Shown: positions 20,227 to 33,337 of the stretch, one piece after another | How positions within the stretch are numbered: the stretch's first letter is position 1 | How the letters are laid out: each line of letters starts with the position of its first letter | Source of the DNA: Plotosus lineatus | Lineage: Eukaryota; Chordata; Actinopteri; Siluriformes; Plotosidae | Length of the DNA stretch: 64,000 nt | Assembly (NCBI GenBank): GCA_024760905.1 | Contig: CM045733.1 | Coordinates: 66,511,001 to 66,575,000, forward strand | Direction: 5' to 3' | Translations under genes and position numbers: made by a program | Notes under the pieces: model-generated | The model's input: the letters and a program-made list of their open reading frames with translations, nothing else | The model's database searches: none | What the model was told of the DNA's origin: nothing

Positions 20227-20850
20227 AGATGAGAGGCTTGCCTTTGTGTCTCGGCCTCACAATAATGATTTGTACTCAACATCCAACTCAGAGAGATGCA
20301 TTTGAGACAAAGGAAAAGCAAGAAGTCATCTGGGATCTGTGCCCACGCATATTCCTTATCACACTGCATGAAATCCATCATGGGTCTGTTCTGCCTACAC
20401 CATTCTGTAGTGGTCTGTAGCCTAAAAATCCCCGTCACCAGTGGGAGCATCACAAGTTTCACTAATGAGAGTAAGAGACTGAATACTTTGGATATTGGTC
20501 TTTGTATAGCAGTTTATATGCTTCACCAGTCCATCTCAAGACGGTCTTCTATCTCAGAAGCAATTTTTCTGTCGTAAATATTGCAAGATACAGCTCCGAC
20601 AGAACCATTTTCACACGGAAAGCAAATTATATGGGTCTAGCAAGCATTGTGATGGCGATCCACTTTCTGCTGAATGACGGATGAAATATTTACCAAATCA
20701 TTTGGAATGAATGACATTCCCTAAGTGAACTGCTTCTTGTTCTCTCAGAGAGCGATTGTTTCTTACAAAACCACACCTACTCTCCATTAGGAAATCTTGC
20801 CTGAAGGGACGAGTTGATATTTTTGACATGAGCAGTAAAACAAATACCTG
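20221..20850. other. Repeat-free block, possible conserved non-coding DNA
   Basis: No simple repeats and no recognised family over about 600 bp, after a poly(T)-rich stretch at 20185-20225. Open frames on both strands lack recognisable domains. Conservation cannot be judged here. Confidence 0.25.
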
Positions 20851-21072
20851 ACACCCTTTTACTTAAATATCTGTCAATTTGAGATCGCAGTTGTAATATA
20901 TAATATATACTTGAAGAGTTACAACCAGTGATGAAGTAGCATGTGAAACAAAACTGGCGATCCCCTCATCAGGCGTAGAACTAGATTAACGAGCAAATAT
21001 GTAGTCATAAATATGTAAAAATAAAAGATAAACAACAACAACAACAAAAAACTGTATCTGTTGCCACAGTCC

Positions 21073-21423
21073 TCCATTCATTCATTTTTAAAACCACTTA
21101 ACCCTAATTAGGGTTGGGGGGGGGGGGGGAGGCTGGCACCCATCTCAGCCTACTCTGGCTGAGGGCAGTGTATACCCTGGACAGCTTGCCAGGCCATCGC
21201 AGGCCAGAAACACGCTGATGGCTATGCAGCTACGCTTGACGAAAGTCAGCAATGGTTCTTTTACATGAACGTCACACCATAGACAGTGAGAGACATAGCC
21301 GGCCTTTGATAACCCAGTTACTTGCACTGGGGGTAAAGTTGTGACAACCATTGACAGTAGGGCTTGAACCCCCAACCTTAGAAGTGGTAATCCAGCACCT
21401 TACCACCAGGCCATCACTGCCCT
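21073..21423 (-). mobile_element. tRNA-derived SINE, family B, full length
   Basis: The minus strand begins GGGCAGTGATGGCCTGGTGG and ends AAGTGGTTTTAAAAATGAATGAATGG. A G run at 21117-21130 lies in the tail where other copies read CCTCCCCGCGACCC. Confidence 0.85.
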
Positions 21424-23493
21424 CACAGTCCACTTATAAGAACTTTATGAACTACTGATCGAAGTCTCTTATTATCTTGTGGAAGAAGAAAAATAAAACC
21501 AAATTTACAGTGGACCTGATGTCAAAGAATGAGCGATGCTGTAGTGGTGTATTTTTTTTTTAAATAAATAAATAAAAATTAATAAATAAACTAAATACAT
21601 ATTGGATTAATTGGACATGTAATAGCTGCATGCACGCAATATTCAGGCTGATTGCACTGTCCAGCATTCTTCAAGGTAAAGCTATGTAAATGACAGAAAT
21701 GTCAAAACATACATTAAAACTGTCTCTTCATTAATTCCACCTTGAAGAATGCTTTTTCTCTCTTTATATATGCAAAATAATGCATATATCCAGAGAGAGT
21801 TTTATATATATATCTCATCTTAAACAGTTCATGCTGCAGATCAGCTACCCAGATGCTATTGTAACTACAATTCTTCCTATATCTGTCTGTCTCTCTATAT
21901 TACAGGAGACGGCACTGAAAGCACCACTCTATGGCACGCTCTGTGGCACAGGTACAACTCGATCCCACAGGATAAAAATCAATCTCTAGGTGCCATATCC
22001 TAAAGAGAGTGAGAAAGAGAGGGAGAGAGGGAGGGAGAGGAAGGCACTGACTGAAGAAGGGAAAACAGTCGCATAATGTACACGTTCTGCAGCCTGAAAC
22101 AGGACCTAGAGATGAGAGGAGGGGAGAGGAAAAGAGAGGACGATCAGGCTATTTTTACTGAGAGACACCTTGTTTCCTGCTTGAAGCTTGCCTGAATATC
22201 TATTAGTGAATTTGTAGGATATGCTTTGTTAAATCACTTTGTGTTCACTTACTAAGCCTCCCTATCTAAAGGCACAAGACTACTCTATGGAATAGTCTGT
22301 TCATCCAAATGGCATGTATACATTAAAACAATAATGTATAACCTATAACATTCCCCATCACCTTGAAATACATTTATATTTCTGCCCTTTAACAATGCGT
22401 TTATAAGCAGAACCCTGTTTTTAGAAGCTATGAACCTGTCATATCTAAATTATCTGTTTCCCTGCGAGTGTATGTTTTCATTGTTTTTTTTTTTTTTCTT
22501 TTTCTTATGACTGTATTTGGATTTGTTTATTTATTTTCTTAGTACCTGGAACGTTTAAAATATAGCTTGTACCAAATACCATCTCCCTTAATGCTTCGAG
22601 GCAATGTCTTTTTTGTTTGTTTTTTTTTGTTTTTTTTTTGGGGGGCAATTTATTTAATAGTTTACCAGGTAATGTTCTCAGCTAAACAGAGGCATTTGTA
22701 GGTATTGGCTAATGGTCCAGCTGATAATGAAATCCTTTAGCTGCAAGTGGATATGTGTAAAGCTTTCGTGTTGTCTTACAGTCAGTTCTATAGTTCTGAT
22801 GATGGTCTGATGGTCTGAAGACTTGACTCACTATAATGTAATATTTAAACTTTATAATTTATTATCCAAAATTGAGGTGTATAAAATAACACCAGCGTTC
22901 ACACATTCTTCAAAAAAAAAAAAAAAAAAGAGTTTTTAAGGTGATGGAAGGGCTTTTATTTTCTTTTCATTTTTATCCTACAGTGTTTCTTAATGAAAAC
23001 CATTTAAAGGACTAACTCTTTTGTGGGGCTTTAGCTTTAAGGATTCCCAGCGGGGCAAAGGAAGTACCATTATAGGGTTCAAACGTTCTAAAAAAAAAAG
23101 TAAAATATCATGTACAGGATGTTTAATTCACTATGTGTTCATGTACTATTAAATGCAGTACGGTCTTTGTTCTCTGGATATTTATTGATTTAGTTGCCAA
23201 AGTTTTATAAATTCCATAATTCACCAACATTTATTTATTTGGTTAGCCACCTCTTCCTGCCTAATTTTTGCTCGCAAAGTGCTTACTGGTGCTTCATTCA
23301 GTCCACCCCCCCACATGACCTCTATGGTAATTATACCCGCTTTACTTTACTCGCCCCAGCATTTTCAACTCTCGTTGGCATCCCAGTGCAAGTCAGTGGT
23401 AAACGCATGACTCTGATATTACTGAGGTATTGCTGTAAGACAGGATTCGACAGCTATGTGGATTGTCCAAAATTTGCCACGTTTCGAGAATAA

Positions 23494-23497
<4 letters not shown>
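21424..23497. other. No gene seen; simple-sequence tracts only
   Basis: Purine-rich GA tract at about 22003-22050, poly(T) runs near 22484 and 22621, poly(A) at 22912-22929. No coding or repeat family recognised. Confidence 0.45.
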
Positions 23498-23747
<250 letters not shown>

Positions 23748-25622
23748 CTAGGAAAAAAAATCCGATTTGTGTATCTGTCATATTCAGAAATGCTATGGCA
23801 GAGTCAATATAACGCCTGATATATATTTATTTGCAGTTATATAGAAAAACCTCAGGCAAACTATAATATGACTTGCTGTGCTTTAGGTTGAGCATGTACT
23901 CTGAAATGTGTCATGCTATTTTGAATCTGACATGCTATTTATTCTGCATAAGAAAGAAGAAAGAAAACTGTCATTACATTATGACATACAAAAATAATAG
24001 GATGAACTATTCTATTCAAGCTTTATATAAAAAAAGCAATAATGTAAAACCAGGACCATCTGTGATCTGTGATTAGTTTTCTTTTTTCTGTAACACTTAA
24101 AGTCTGTATTAGATTAGTACAACTTTTTACAACACAGCTACGTTGATATAAGGGCACCTTTATGCTGTGTAATGAATCATTTTCTAGGACATAATAGATT
24201 ACCTTGATATTAAGTAGAGAAGCTTTTGAGCACAACATGTTGACCGTTTTCCATGGCAAAGGTGTCAGATGTCTTAAAGATATTAAATATGTTTCTATGA
24301 TGTAGAAAACAGTATGCCTCATAACAGTAGCACTGTGTAAAAACAATATAAGATTCACCTAAATTTATGAGAGAGAAAAAAATAAAAAACCAAGAGCTGT
24401 TATTTCTGTGGATATTATCACTTGAGATGGACATTATCAATTGTCAAATGTAAAGTACAATATGCACCTTACATTTTTTTCCTTGTATTCTAATTTGCCA
24501 ATGTGTTCACTGTATATAAATGTTATGTTTATATATGTTTGGCCTTTCAGATTTTATTAAAGTGTTTTGCATCATACTTCTTTTGCAACACTTTAGTTGT
24601 ATTTTTTTTACCAATTCAGTCTTATTAGAGCAACTTAATGCATATTACAATGAATAAATAACTCTCCACTATTAGAATTCATGTGAACTTTTATGAAAGC
24701 ATTAAATTGTCAATAGAGTGCAGTGTGCAGTGCATCATTTTCACACAACTCAGAATCTTAGTCACAATATTCCTAACAGTAATCACTGATTGCAGGCATT
24801 GTTTTGCTCTGGAATTTCAGTAAATAACATTTAATATTTTGATATTCAACATTAGAATGTAATTTTATGAATGTTGCCACACTGTGGGGAAATTTAGTTA
24901 TTGCTGTAAACTAAGTGTGATTAACTTTAGGATGTGTTTTCTTTATGCGTTTAAATTAAGTTTTCCTTTCAATACGTGTTATTATTAAAGGTCTACCTTA
25001 AGTTATTCTCTATAACATTGTAACGTTGATTGTAGTTCTGATTTATGCATGTGCATGATAACTTTTTTCACAAAGAAATGTTTACCTCTCATTTTTGGAA
25101 GGAACCTTTAAGGTCATCAGTTTATTTTAGGCAAGGCTAAAACTGCAGCTCTGTTATCCACCGTGACAAGTTCTTCAGAATGCAAATAATGTCAAGGGTG
25201 GTGGTCTAGTAAAGGTGTACTAAGGTACTAATGGTATAAGTGTAGATTTTACGTAGCGTTTAATGACAGGTATTTTATCCTTGAGCTTCCTTATAAGGAG
25301 ATTGCAGCTTTGCTTATCTGGCGTCATCGTGTGATCAGGTGACTGAACAAAGCTGGTGTATCCACCGCACCGAACCAGACCACGAGTCTTCAAAACTCGT
25401 TTTATGTGTAGTTCGTACCATAACAGTGACGTCGTTCGAGTAAAGCTTTTATTTTTAAGGCATGTTTTTATAGCTGATTCCAAGGTTATAATACAGCTCA
25501 ATTAAGACACATTTTTTGATTTACACACAGAGCTGACTGGAATGCATGGAATGGTTTGTCTTGTACACACCAGAATGTTTCATGTGCACCCAAGAAACTA
25601 TGTGGTGTGCACAAGGAACCTC

Positions 25623-25623
<1 letters not shown>
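23748..25623. other. No gene seen; unique AT-rich DNA
   Basis: About 1.9 kb without recognised repeat family or coding similarity. Confidence 0.45.
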
Positions 25624-25700
<77 letters not shown>

Positions 25701-25712
25701 TATATGTATATG

Positions 25713-25781
<69 letters not shown>

Positions 25782-25844
25782 GTATATATGTATATGTATA
25801 TATGTATATGTATATATGTATATTTATATATGTATATGTATGTA

Positions 25845-25923
<79 letters not shown>

Positions 25924-25933
25924 TTTTTTTTTA
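25624..25933. repeat. Long TA microsatellite with TATATG variants, ending in poly(T)
   Basis: About 295 bp of TA with many GTATAT interruptions in the middle third and pure TA at both ends, then a T run. Confidence 0.98.
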
Positions 25934-26074
25934 TTCCCCTCTTCTGTGTCCCTGTATGGGCTCCGTAGAAAAGTGCTGTGTTGCAAAACCAGTAACTGAC
26001 TTTGAGATGTGATGCTAGAGGAAATGAGTACAGTTTGTTGTTGATTATATTCCTGTAATAGAATAAACAATTTT

Positions 26075-26109
26075 ATTATTATTACTATTATTATTATTAT
26101 TATTATTAT
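26075..26109. repeat. TTA microsatellite
   Basis: Impure ATT run directly left of a MITE. Confidence 0.95.
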
Positions 26110-26111
26110 TA

Positions 26112-26333
26112 CTGTATGTGACGTGATCAGCGCCCAGGGCACTTAAAAAAATGGAGTGGGTGGGCGCTTATTAAAATGTCACCAGCGGAGTGGAATGGTA
26201 AGTGCTTATTACCATAGAGGTGGAAAACATGAATAATAACGGAACAATAAAAGTTTTACTGGTATTTGTACTATTAATTTTTTGGTATCAACAAAATTAC
26301 TTACATGAAAGCTGAAAATAAACAGAAAACAGC

Positions 26334-26364
<31 letters not shown>

Positions 26365-26578
26365 GGACCCTTTAATTTTTCTTCCGGTGCTGTGCCTTTA
26401 AATAATTTCCCCCAATGTAAAATTGAGCCAATCAACATGAATGTCAACTTTAGCACATGGCTTTTAACCAATCAACACAAAGGTCAACTTTAGCACATGG
26501 GCAGTTATTAGACATAAGATTAAAAAACACTGGTGGGGGGGGGGTATTGGAGCAGGGCGCTTATTACGTCAAATACGG
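26112..26578. mobile_element. TA-flanked MITE with 25 bp inverted ends
   Basis: The left end CTGTATGTGACGTGATCAGC-GCCC and right end GGGCGCTTATTACGTCAAAT-ACGG are inverted copies with a few mismatches, flanked by TA on both sides. The interior contains a poly(A) tract at 26339-26364 and a direct duplication of AGCACATGG-bearing sequence (about 26424-26465 and 26467-26507). There is no transposase. Confidence 0.7.
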
Positions 26579-26580
26579 TA

Positions 26581-26699
26581 TCATTATTATTATGATTATT
26601 ATTATTATTATTATTATTATTACTACTACTACTTCTACTACTACTACTACTACTATTACTCCCGCCATTAATAATAATGATGATGATGATGATGATGAT
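26581..26699. repeat. Compound ATT / ACT / GAT microsatellite
   Basis: Successive trinucleotide runs (TTA, then CTA, then GAT) between a MITE and a SINE head. Confidence 0.95.
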
Positions 26700-26701
26700 A
26701 A

Positions 26702-27043
26702 AGGCAGTGGTGACCCAGTGGTAAGGTGCTAGATTACCAATCCCATGGTTGGGGCTTCAAGCCCCTCTGTCAATGGTTGTTACTGCTGTCCCCTCAGTGC
26801 AGTTAACTGGGATATCAAAGGTTGACCATGTCGTTCACTTTCTGCGGTGAGAGGCTGGAAAAGAACCATTGCTAACTTTTATCAAGAGAAGGCTGTAAAG
26901 CCGTCAGCATGTTTCTGCCCTGCGATGGCATGGTGAGCTGCCCAGGGTGTACTCCGTCCTCACACGCAGTTGGCTGAGATGGGCGCCAGCCTCCCCACAA
27001 CACTAATTAGGATTAAATGTTTCAGAAAATGAATTAATGAATG
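26702..27043 (+). mobile_element. tRNA-derived SINE, family B
   Basis: Head AGGCAGTGGTGACCCAGTGG, body, then CCCTGCGATGGCATGGTGAG and GCCAGCCTCCCCACAACACT, ending GAAAATGAATTAATGAATGC. Confidence 0.85.
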
Positions 27044-27046
27044 CAT

Positions 27047-27048
27047 AC

Positions 27049-27106
<58 letters not shown>

Positions 27107-27112
27107 TAATAA
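27047..27112. repeat. AAT microsatellite
   Basis: AAT run following the SINE tail; likely grown from the SINE's A/T-rich 3' end. Confidence 0.95.
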
Positions 27113-27766
27113 TACTTTCCTGGAAAGTACGTCACAAGATATTAGCAGTGGTAAATCTAACATATTTTATTTCATATAAACTTACTGATAATATGAATTA
27201 CCACAATCATAGAATAATGTTCTGCATTTGTTCGCCGATACAGTCTTGCTGTCATTAGCCAGAGTCATTCATTTTAGAATCACATACTTTACCTCTGCTC
27301 TACTATTCTGTATTTCTGCTATTGTATGGCTCAATTTGGTTGGTACAGCAACTTTACAAAAGTGGCTTGTAAGCTACAATTTAGTGACATCTGCGTCCTG
27401 CATTTATCAGTAATTCTCAGAACAAGTGCATTGTCCTGATATAACTGCTCTTCAGTGGTTGGTATGGCATGGATAAGGAGCAGTGGGAAACAATTTAATT
27501 GCTTATCAAAGTTACTCTATAATGCAGGACTGGAAAGCTAATCATTTCCCTTGAGGGAAATGTGTCCTTGGTGATTAGGGGAAAAGTAGTGCACATGGTC
27601 GACATTGTGTATGCACATATTTTTTGCAAAGGAGTGTGCAAATGTCAACCTGCTTTTAATAGCTGAATGTAATCCTGAAATTGTCTCTCATCAACTTGCT
27701 CATCACTATTTTTGCGTTATGTGAGCGAACATATAATACACAACTTTTGTTATTATTATATTGAGT
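27113..27766. other. No recognised feature
   Basis: Unique AT-rich sequence. Confidence 0.4.
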
Positions 27767-27816
27767 AGTAGTAGTAGTAGTAGTAGTAATTGTAGTAGTA
27801 ATTGTAGTAGTAGTAG
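27767..27816. repeat. TAG microsatellite
   Basis: AGT/TAG repeats with TTG interruptions. Confidence 0.9.
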
Positions 27817-28087
27817 ATATACAGGGTGTTATTGATTCAGCGTTCCACCCGTTAATGTTATTGCAAATCTATCAAAGACTATTAGGGCATTTCAAATTGT
27901 CCCTGGTTCGAATAAGAGTGTGAATGGTTTTGTGTATGTATTGGCACAGAGATGGTCTACAAGGTATACAAGGATACCTCACTCTCTGCAGTTAATTGGG
28001 ACCGGGATCCCCCCCGTGGCCACCAAATTTCTCAAAGTAGGATCACCCCCTAACCCCCAACTGACGTATACATACATGTATGAGATT

Positions 28088-28257
28088 TCCTTCGGCTTTT
28101 TTTCCTTTTTTATCAGGGGTTGCCCCAGTAAATGATTCACACGTTTGATTTGGCATAGGTTTTTACGTCGGATGTCCTTCCTGAAAACCCTTTAGCAAGG
28201 GATAGAAACACGCTGATGTCTTTGCAGCCTACTCTTTACGAAAGTCAGCAATGGGTG
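28088..28257 (-). mobile_element. SINE family A, 3' half
   Basis: The minus strand has the tail (CCCCTGATAAAAAAGGAAAA, GCCGAAGGAAAT), the TAAAAACCTATGCCAAATCA block and body up to CCCATTGCTGACTTTCG. The head half is missing. Confidence 0.75.
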
Positions 28258-28536
28258 CAATTGGGTGCAAAGCAGCCAATGCCTCCAGCGTTCGAATCGT
28301 CTGAATACAGTATTGGCGCAAGCTCAGTTCTCCTTAATTGGAACACTGCTAACCACTGAGCCTTCAGTGCCCAAATGCAGCAGGAGAATTGGTCAATTTG
28401 CACTGGACTTCATCAGTTTTTAAATATATCTAATTCTGAAAAGCCTCCTATTTCTGTCATACACAATATCTTCACTGAGTCAAATTCTTTCGATCAACAG
28501 ATCACACATCAGTGACTGTCCATATTGGAGCACAAT

Positions 28537-28569
<33 letters not shown>

Positions 28570-28760
28570 CTGTGTTGCTCTGTCCAGTACATATGTTTGT
28601 CCCGATATCCCCATCTCTGGACCTGGTAGCAGAAGCTGGCTTCATTATATCAAATATGCATGATAAGTTCATGAATTGAGCGTGTCATTTCTCACTGGAA
28701 TTCCATCAACCCATGCGTAAAAAAAAAAAACAAAACCAAGACTTATTTACATATATAAAT
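28258..28760. other. Unassigned DNA between two SINE copies
   Basis: Includes a poly(T) tract at 28540-28565 and an AGCCAATGCCTCCAGCG stretch. Origin not recognised. It lies within the DNA inserted into element P. Confidence 0.4.
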
Positions 28761-29047
28761 ATCTTCTTCTTTTCCTTTCAGCTGTTCCTTTTTTTTTTCC
28801 AGGGGTTTCCACAGCAAATCATTTGCCTCCGTCTTCATGGAAGTCTTGTTAATGATTCACATATTCCATTTATCATAGGTTTTACCGTCGGATGCTCTTC
28901 CTTACATAACCCTTAACAAGGGGTGAAAACAAACTGACGGCTTTGCAGCTCCTCTTGACGAAAGTCAGCAATGGTTCTTTTACATGAACCTCTCACCAGA
29001 GACGGTGAGAGACATGGCCGGCCATTGATAACCCAGTTATCTGCACT
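28761..29047 (-). mobile_element. SINE family A, 5' truncated
   Basis: The minus strand ends in CTGGAAAAAAAAAGGAACAG, CTGAAAGGAAAAGAAGA. The tail thus resembles the LINE form (GGGAACAGC) more than most A copies do. The body is complete up to CAGTGCAGATAACTGGGTTA, where the head is lost and element P resumes. Confidence 0.78.
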
Positions 29048-29680
29048 GTATACGTACATGTATATGTGTATATAATATCAATAAATACATATTCAATGTT
29101 ATAAATACTTATAATAAAAATAAAACAAAAAAAAATAATGCATGAGATGTAAATAAAATATAAATACACACACGTACAGACGTGCACGCACACACTCAGA
29201 TGCGCACCTCACAAAGATGTAACTAGTTTTGTTGGGAGGTTTGGTTTTTTTTTATTTTATTAATTTTTTTCATAATTAGCCTTGTTTTTGTGGCATTTTC
29301 CTTAACCTTTTCACCTATTATTCCTTAATTTACTTATTCTATTTTTTTTTTTAAATCGATGAATATAAATGCTCCCTAACTTATGTTTTAGTTAGGTGCC
29401 AAACGGCCGAACGGAAGGTGAAAAAAAAGTCATTTGTTACTGTATATTCCAGTGACGTATGACATTCATACTGTACTATACATCCATAAATACCATTACC
29501 GTATCTCGTGTGTGTGTGTGTGTGCACAGTCGCTCCTCAACTTACGTTCATCCGTTTTACTTTTTTTTTATTTTACGTATTTTCTTTTTCAATAAAAAAG
29601 TCAAATTTTGCGTTCAGACATATGCTGACATAATGACGCAATGATGCTGCATTCATTCATTGTTTACAAACTACAGACTG

Positions 29681-29701
29681 ATATATACATATATATATAT
29701 A
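29681..29701. repeat. TA microsatellite
   Basis: Short TA run abutting the 5' end of the hammerhead unit. Confidence 0.9.
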
Positions 29702-29928
<227 letters not shown>

Positions 29929-30827
29929 ACCCTTGTGTTAAGACGTCGTCTCTGTGATCTTTGTGTTTACACTGTTTTGCGGACTTTTGTAACCCTAAGC
30001 AAATATGGTTGGTCAGAAGTGTACGCGTACTAGCATGGGTGCAAGTCTCATGCACAGAGATGAATTAACTATCTGCTCAGATTGGCACAATCTAATGTGT
30101 ATAAATATAAATTTATATTAATATAAATAATAGAATAAATTTAATTTAAATAAAATATAAATTTAAATCTAATAAAATCATACTCAGTTAAGCAAAGAGA
30201 GTTGTAATATGAATGAAAACCCAAATGCACAAATTACAGAACAATTACAGATATTTATTGTCTTTTAGCAGAATCCTAAGAGTGTATACTTATTTTTATA
30301 TTCATATTCATTATGATTTGGAATTGTTCTTTGTATGCATCTCTTGAATAAAGTTTACTTCCTGACTTACACAAAAGAAAGAACTCTCCACTTTGCAGGG
30401 AGACTGCATCAGTGCAGGCTGTGTTCTAAACGAGTTCAATGGCACCCTTGTGCACTTGAAAGCTCAGAAGTCTGTATAACCTACAGCAAGTACACTACTT
30501 TTGCAAGTACACTACGTTCGGTATTGAGCACTTCACATATTGTAAGCGTTGATTGGCTGTTTTAAGCTTCATGTAAAGTGACTCGGTATAAATAAGTGAC
30601 TTATTTGAAATTAATGTTGATATTATTTGATATATTTGATATTATTTTACAATGTTATGTTTATAATAATTGATTTAGGGGTGTTTTATGAGATACGGTA
30701 ATAGTATTTATGGATGTATAGTACAGTATAAGCGTCATACGTCACACGTCATTCGTCATTGTAACAACTTACGTTCACTTTCAACGTTTGGCCGTCCGGA
30801 ACCAATTAGTAACTTAAGTTGGGGAGC

Positions 30828-30829
<2 letters not shown>

Positions 30830-30905
<76 letters not shown>
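30830..30905. repeat. TA microsatellite
   Basis: Pure TA run abutting the right end of element T. Confidence 0.97.
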
Positions 30906-30909
<4 letters not shown>

Positions 30910-31019
30910 AGTCTGATTCTTTTGTGAATTTTATTAGGGCCAAAGCCGTCTGTCTGTCTGTCTCTGTCTTTCCCTCTCTACCTCGCTTTCACTCTCTCTC
31001 AGTTCTAAAAGTTTCCTTA

Positions 31020-31430
31020 AGATATGGAATTTGAAAATTATTATTCATCCTCATTCTGAATATTGCATTACAAGAACAAAGTGGATGATCAGAGCTTTGT
31101 CTGCTGTAAGGTGACTTTTCGAGGCAATCCAACAGTTGCCGTGGTGCCATAGTCTTACAGCTATTTGAATGCCCCATCGTTGACATGCCATTACATTATT
31201 TATGAGCTTCATGTACAAGCTTTCATCATCAGATGGTGTGCATGTAATATGCAGAGCCCAGATCTGCTGAATCTTTGTACATGCACTCATAATATGCGAT
31301 TGCTGATAAGGAGACTGATTAATGAAGCCAATAATGTAATGGCTTGGATAATGGAGGAGGCTGCTTAGCCATGACCGCTTAGCCACACTATGCAACCTTG
31401 AAAATGTTAATGTGTGCACTCAAATGATTG
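31020..31430. other. Repeat-free AT-rich block, candidate conserved non-coding element
   Basis: No repeats, balanced composition, several TAAT and octamer-like words (GCCATTACATTATTTATGAG, ATTAATGAAGCCAATAATGT). Open frames on both strands lack known domains. The look is that of vertebrate developmental enhancers, but this is impression only. Confidence 0.3.
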
Positions 31431-32979
31431 CAGCAGCAGTCAATTGAAATCCACTTTTAAAATAAATGTAGATTTGCGTGTAAAAAGGACGCACATAAAT
31501 TTAATATCAGAATAAATCCTAATACTTAAAGTACGACTTAACATACCTAGTAAAATAATCTCTAGTGGTTATTCCTACTTTACTGTAAAGCTGGCTCAAC
31601 AATTATTTAGGTTAGCTTGAAATAGATGTGCACCAATTAATGCCTAAGAAACAAATAAGAATAAATAACTGCAAAGAAATAGAAAGTAAAATAACGGTGA
31701 ACTCTCGCAAGGAATTGCATTAATGACCTCGTGTCTTGAAGGCTTTAGAAAGCTTCCTCTCAAGCAGGTGGACATTGCAGTATAAACACAGTGAACTCAT
31801 GAATTAATAAATTGTTTGGGCCTCAGAATGACAAAAAAAAAAAATAATTCTTTCAGCAGGCCATACACTATCCAGATGCCGAAAAAATGCATCAAAACAC
31901 ATGTCCTGAGATTATATACATAATTCATATTGATCCAATCCTGTATCCTCTGTGTTACACAACACAAATGTGGCGGAACAGGGCCAGGGGTTTTGTAGAT
32001 CAGGGCAAAGCTGTTCATTGTTATAAATTATCAGATGCATTGGGGAATTAACAGAGCAGTTACTGCGGACTGAGAGTAATGGGCTCAAACCTCAAAGCTT
32101 TGTTGATGGTTGGGGTAGTGCTATTTATGCATGCTGTGTGTAGCAGTGCAGGAAGCAGGAAGAATCTCACTCCCTTTTTTTTTTTTTTTTTTTTTTTTTC
32201 TTTTTTTTTTTTTTTTCTGGCACTCAGGGCAATGCTGCAAACTACTGCTGCCAAATCTCTGCCAAACTGAATAATTCAATCATTTCTCTGCCGCTGTAGT
32301 GCACCTTTGTCTGCAGAACAATCAGCATGTGCTTCTCAAAACCAGGTTGCAATGTGGGATATTGGTGAAATAATGCAACAATATAAAATTTCATTTACAA
32401 CACAATGTGAAAACTATTTTAGGCTACATTGATTTCCATACAATTGCTCTGCGATAGAATACATAAAAATATACAAATGGTACCGAAGAATATAATAAAT
32501 CAACAGTTCTTCATAAATATGGATATAATATATAGTCACTTGACATATGCGCGCTACCGTTGTGCTATTACAAAACACTTACTTTGGATATAAGAACAAA
32601 AAATTTTCTGCAGCCAAAAACTCTTGCTCTAGTTTCACCTCCGGGGTGACATTAAAGAACACAAAATCCTCGCTTTGGCTGTTCGTGAACACCAGAGATT
32701 TTGCTTTAGAGAAATTGCTTTTGAATATGATTGTCACTCATGTAGATTATGGATCAAGAGGTTGCAGACGTATTCTGTTCTCTAAAAGACAGACCTTCTT
32801 TGGATGACAAACTCATAAATGGAACTGGGAGAGTGTATTATTGTGCAGAAACCACTGATGAAATACATTCCACTCAAACAAGGGATCAAAATTAAATTAA
32901 TTTGTTTTGACTTGTTTTTTTTAGATTAGTAACCCCCGCCCACCCCCTTTCCTTCCTAATTTTAGCAGTATCCAATTCC
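31431..32979. other. No gene seen
   Basis: Unassigned, AT-rich. Poly(T)-rich tract at 32177-32217. Confidence 0.45.
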
Positions 32980-33290
32980 TACCCATAAGGTATTGCCTTC
33001 CCAATCACATGACCACCACCGACCAGGGAGAGGCAAAAACATGCCCATGCCTCCTCCGTGACATGCAATGCTAGAAACCCACCTCTTTTTGAACTGCAGT
33101 GTATGCGCATTTGTGGGTGGTCTAACACACTTGGAGGAAACACGCTATTCACCCCATCGTTCGAATGAACTGACATGCCGTGAATGAGCTCATCGATCAC
33201 TGTGACTGACATGGAAGTGAGCTTGTGCCGTCCATCACTCCTGTGAGAGCTCGGCCAATTAGCTCCCTTTCCTGAACTTCTCCAATGTTT
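32980..33290 (-). mobile_element. SINE-like repeat, family D, headless
   Basis: Minus-strand relative of 1348-1735: shares the CCAATTGGCTGAGCTC-type block (here GCTAATTGGCCGAGCTCTCA), GATCACTGTGACTG-like and GGCATGGGCATGTTTTTGCC-like 3' parts and ends GTGATTGGGAAGGCAATACC. The tRNA-like head is missing. Confidence 0.55.
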
Positions 33291-33337
33291 ACGCAAAGTT
33301 CTACAAAGTTAGCGTGAGTCATGTCACCTATGCAGAG

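Larger units (their letters stand above)
27969..29368 (+). mobile_element. Family P DNA element, copy split by SINE-bearing insertion
   Basis: The left end (CAAGGATACCTCACTCTCTG, then GTTAATTGGGACCGGGATCC) is at 27969-28081. The matching continuation (TACGTACATGTATATGTGTA, ATTCAATGTTATAAATACTT, then the GCATTTTCCTTAACCTTTTC block) runs from about 29048. A 16 bp duplication with one mismatch (GTATACATACATGTAT / GTATACGTACATGTAT) at 28066-28081 and 29048-29063 marks the insertion. The 3' inverted end is missing, cut by another element at about 29369. Confidence 0.65.

Noticed and set aside
25498..26142. Long open frames of Tyr-Ile repeats on both strands (also at 1048-1367, 14415-14705, 23393-23819, 52332-52943, 61124-61354)
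   Set aside because: They are translations of TA microsatellites, open in all frames by composition.
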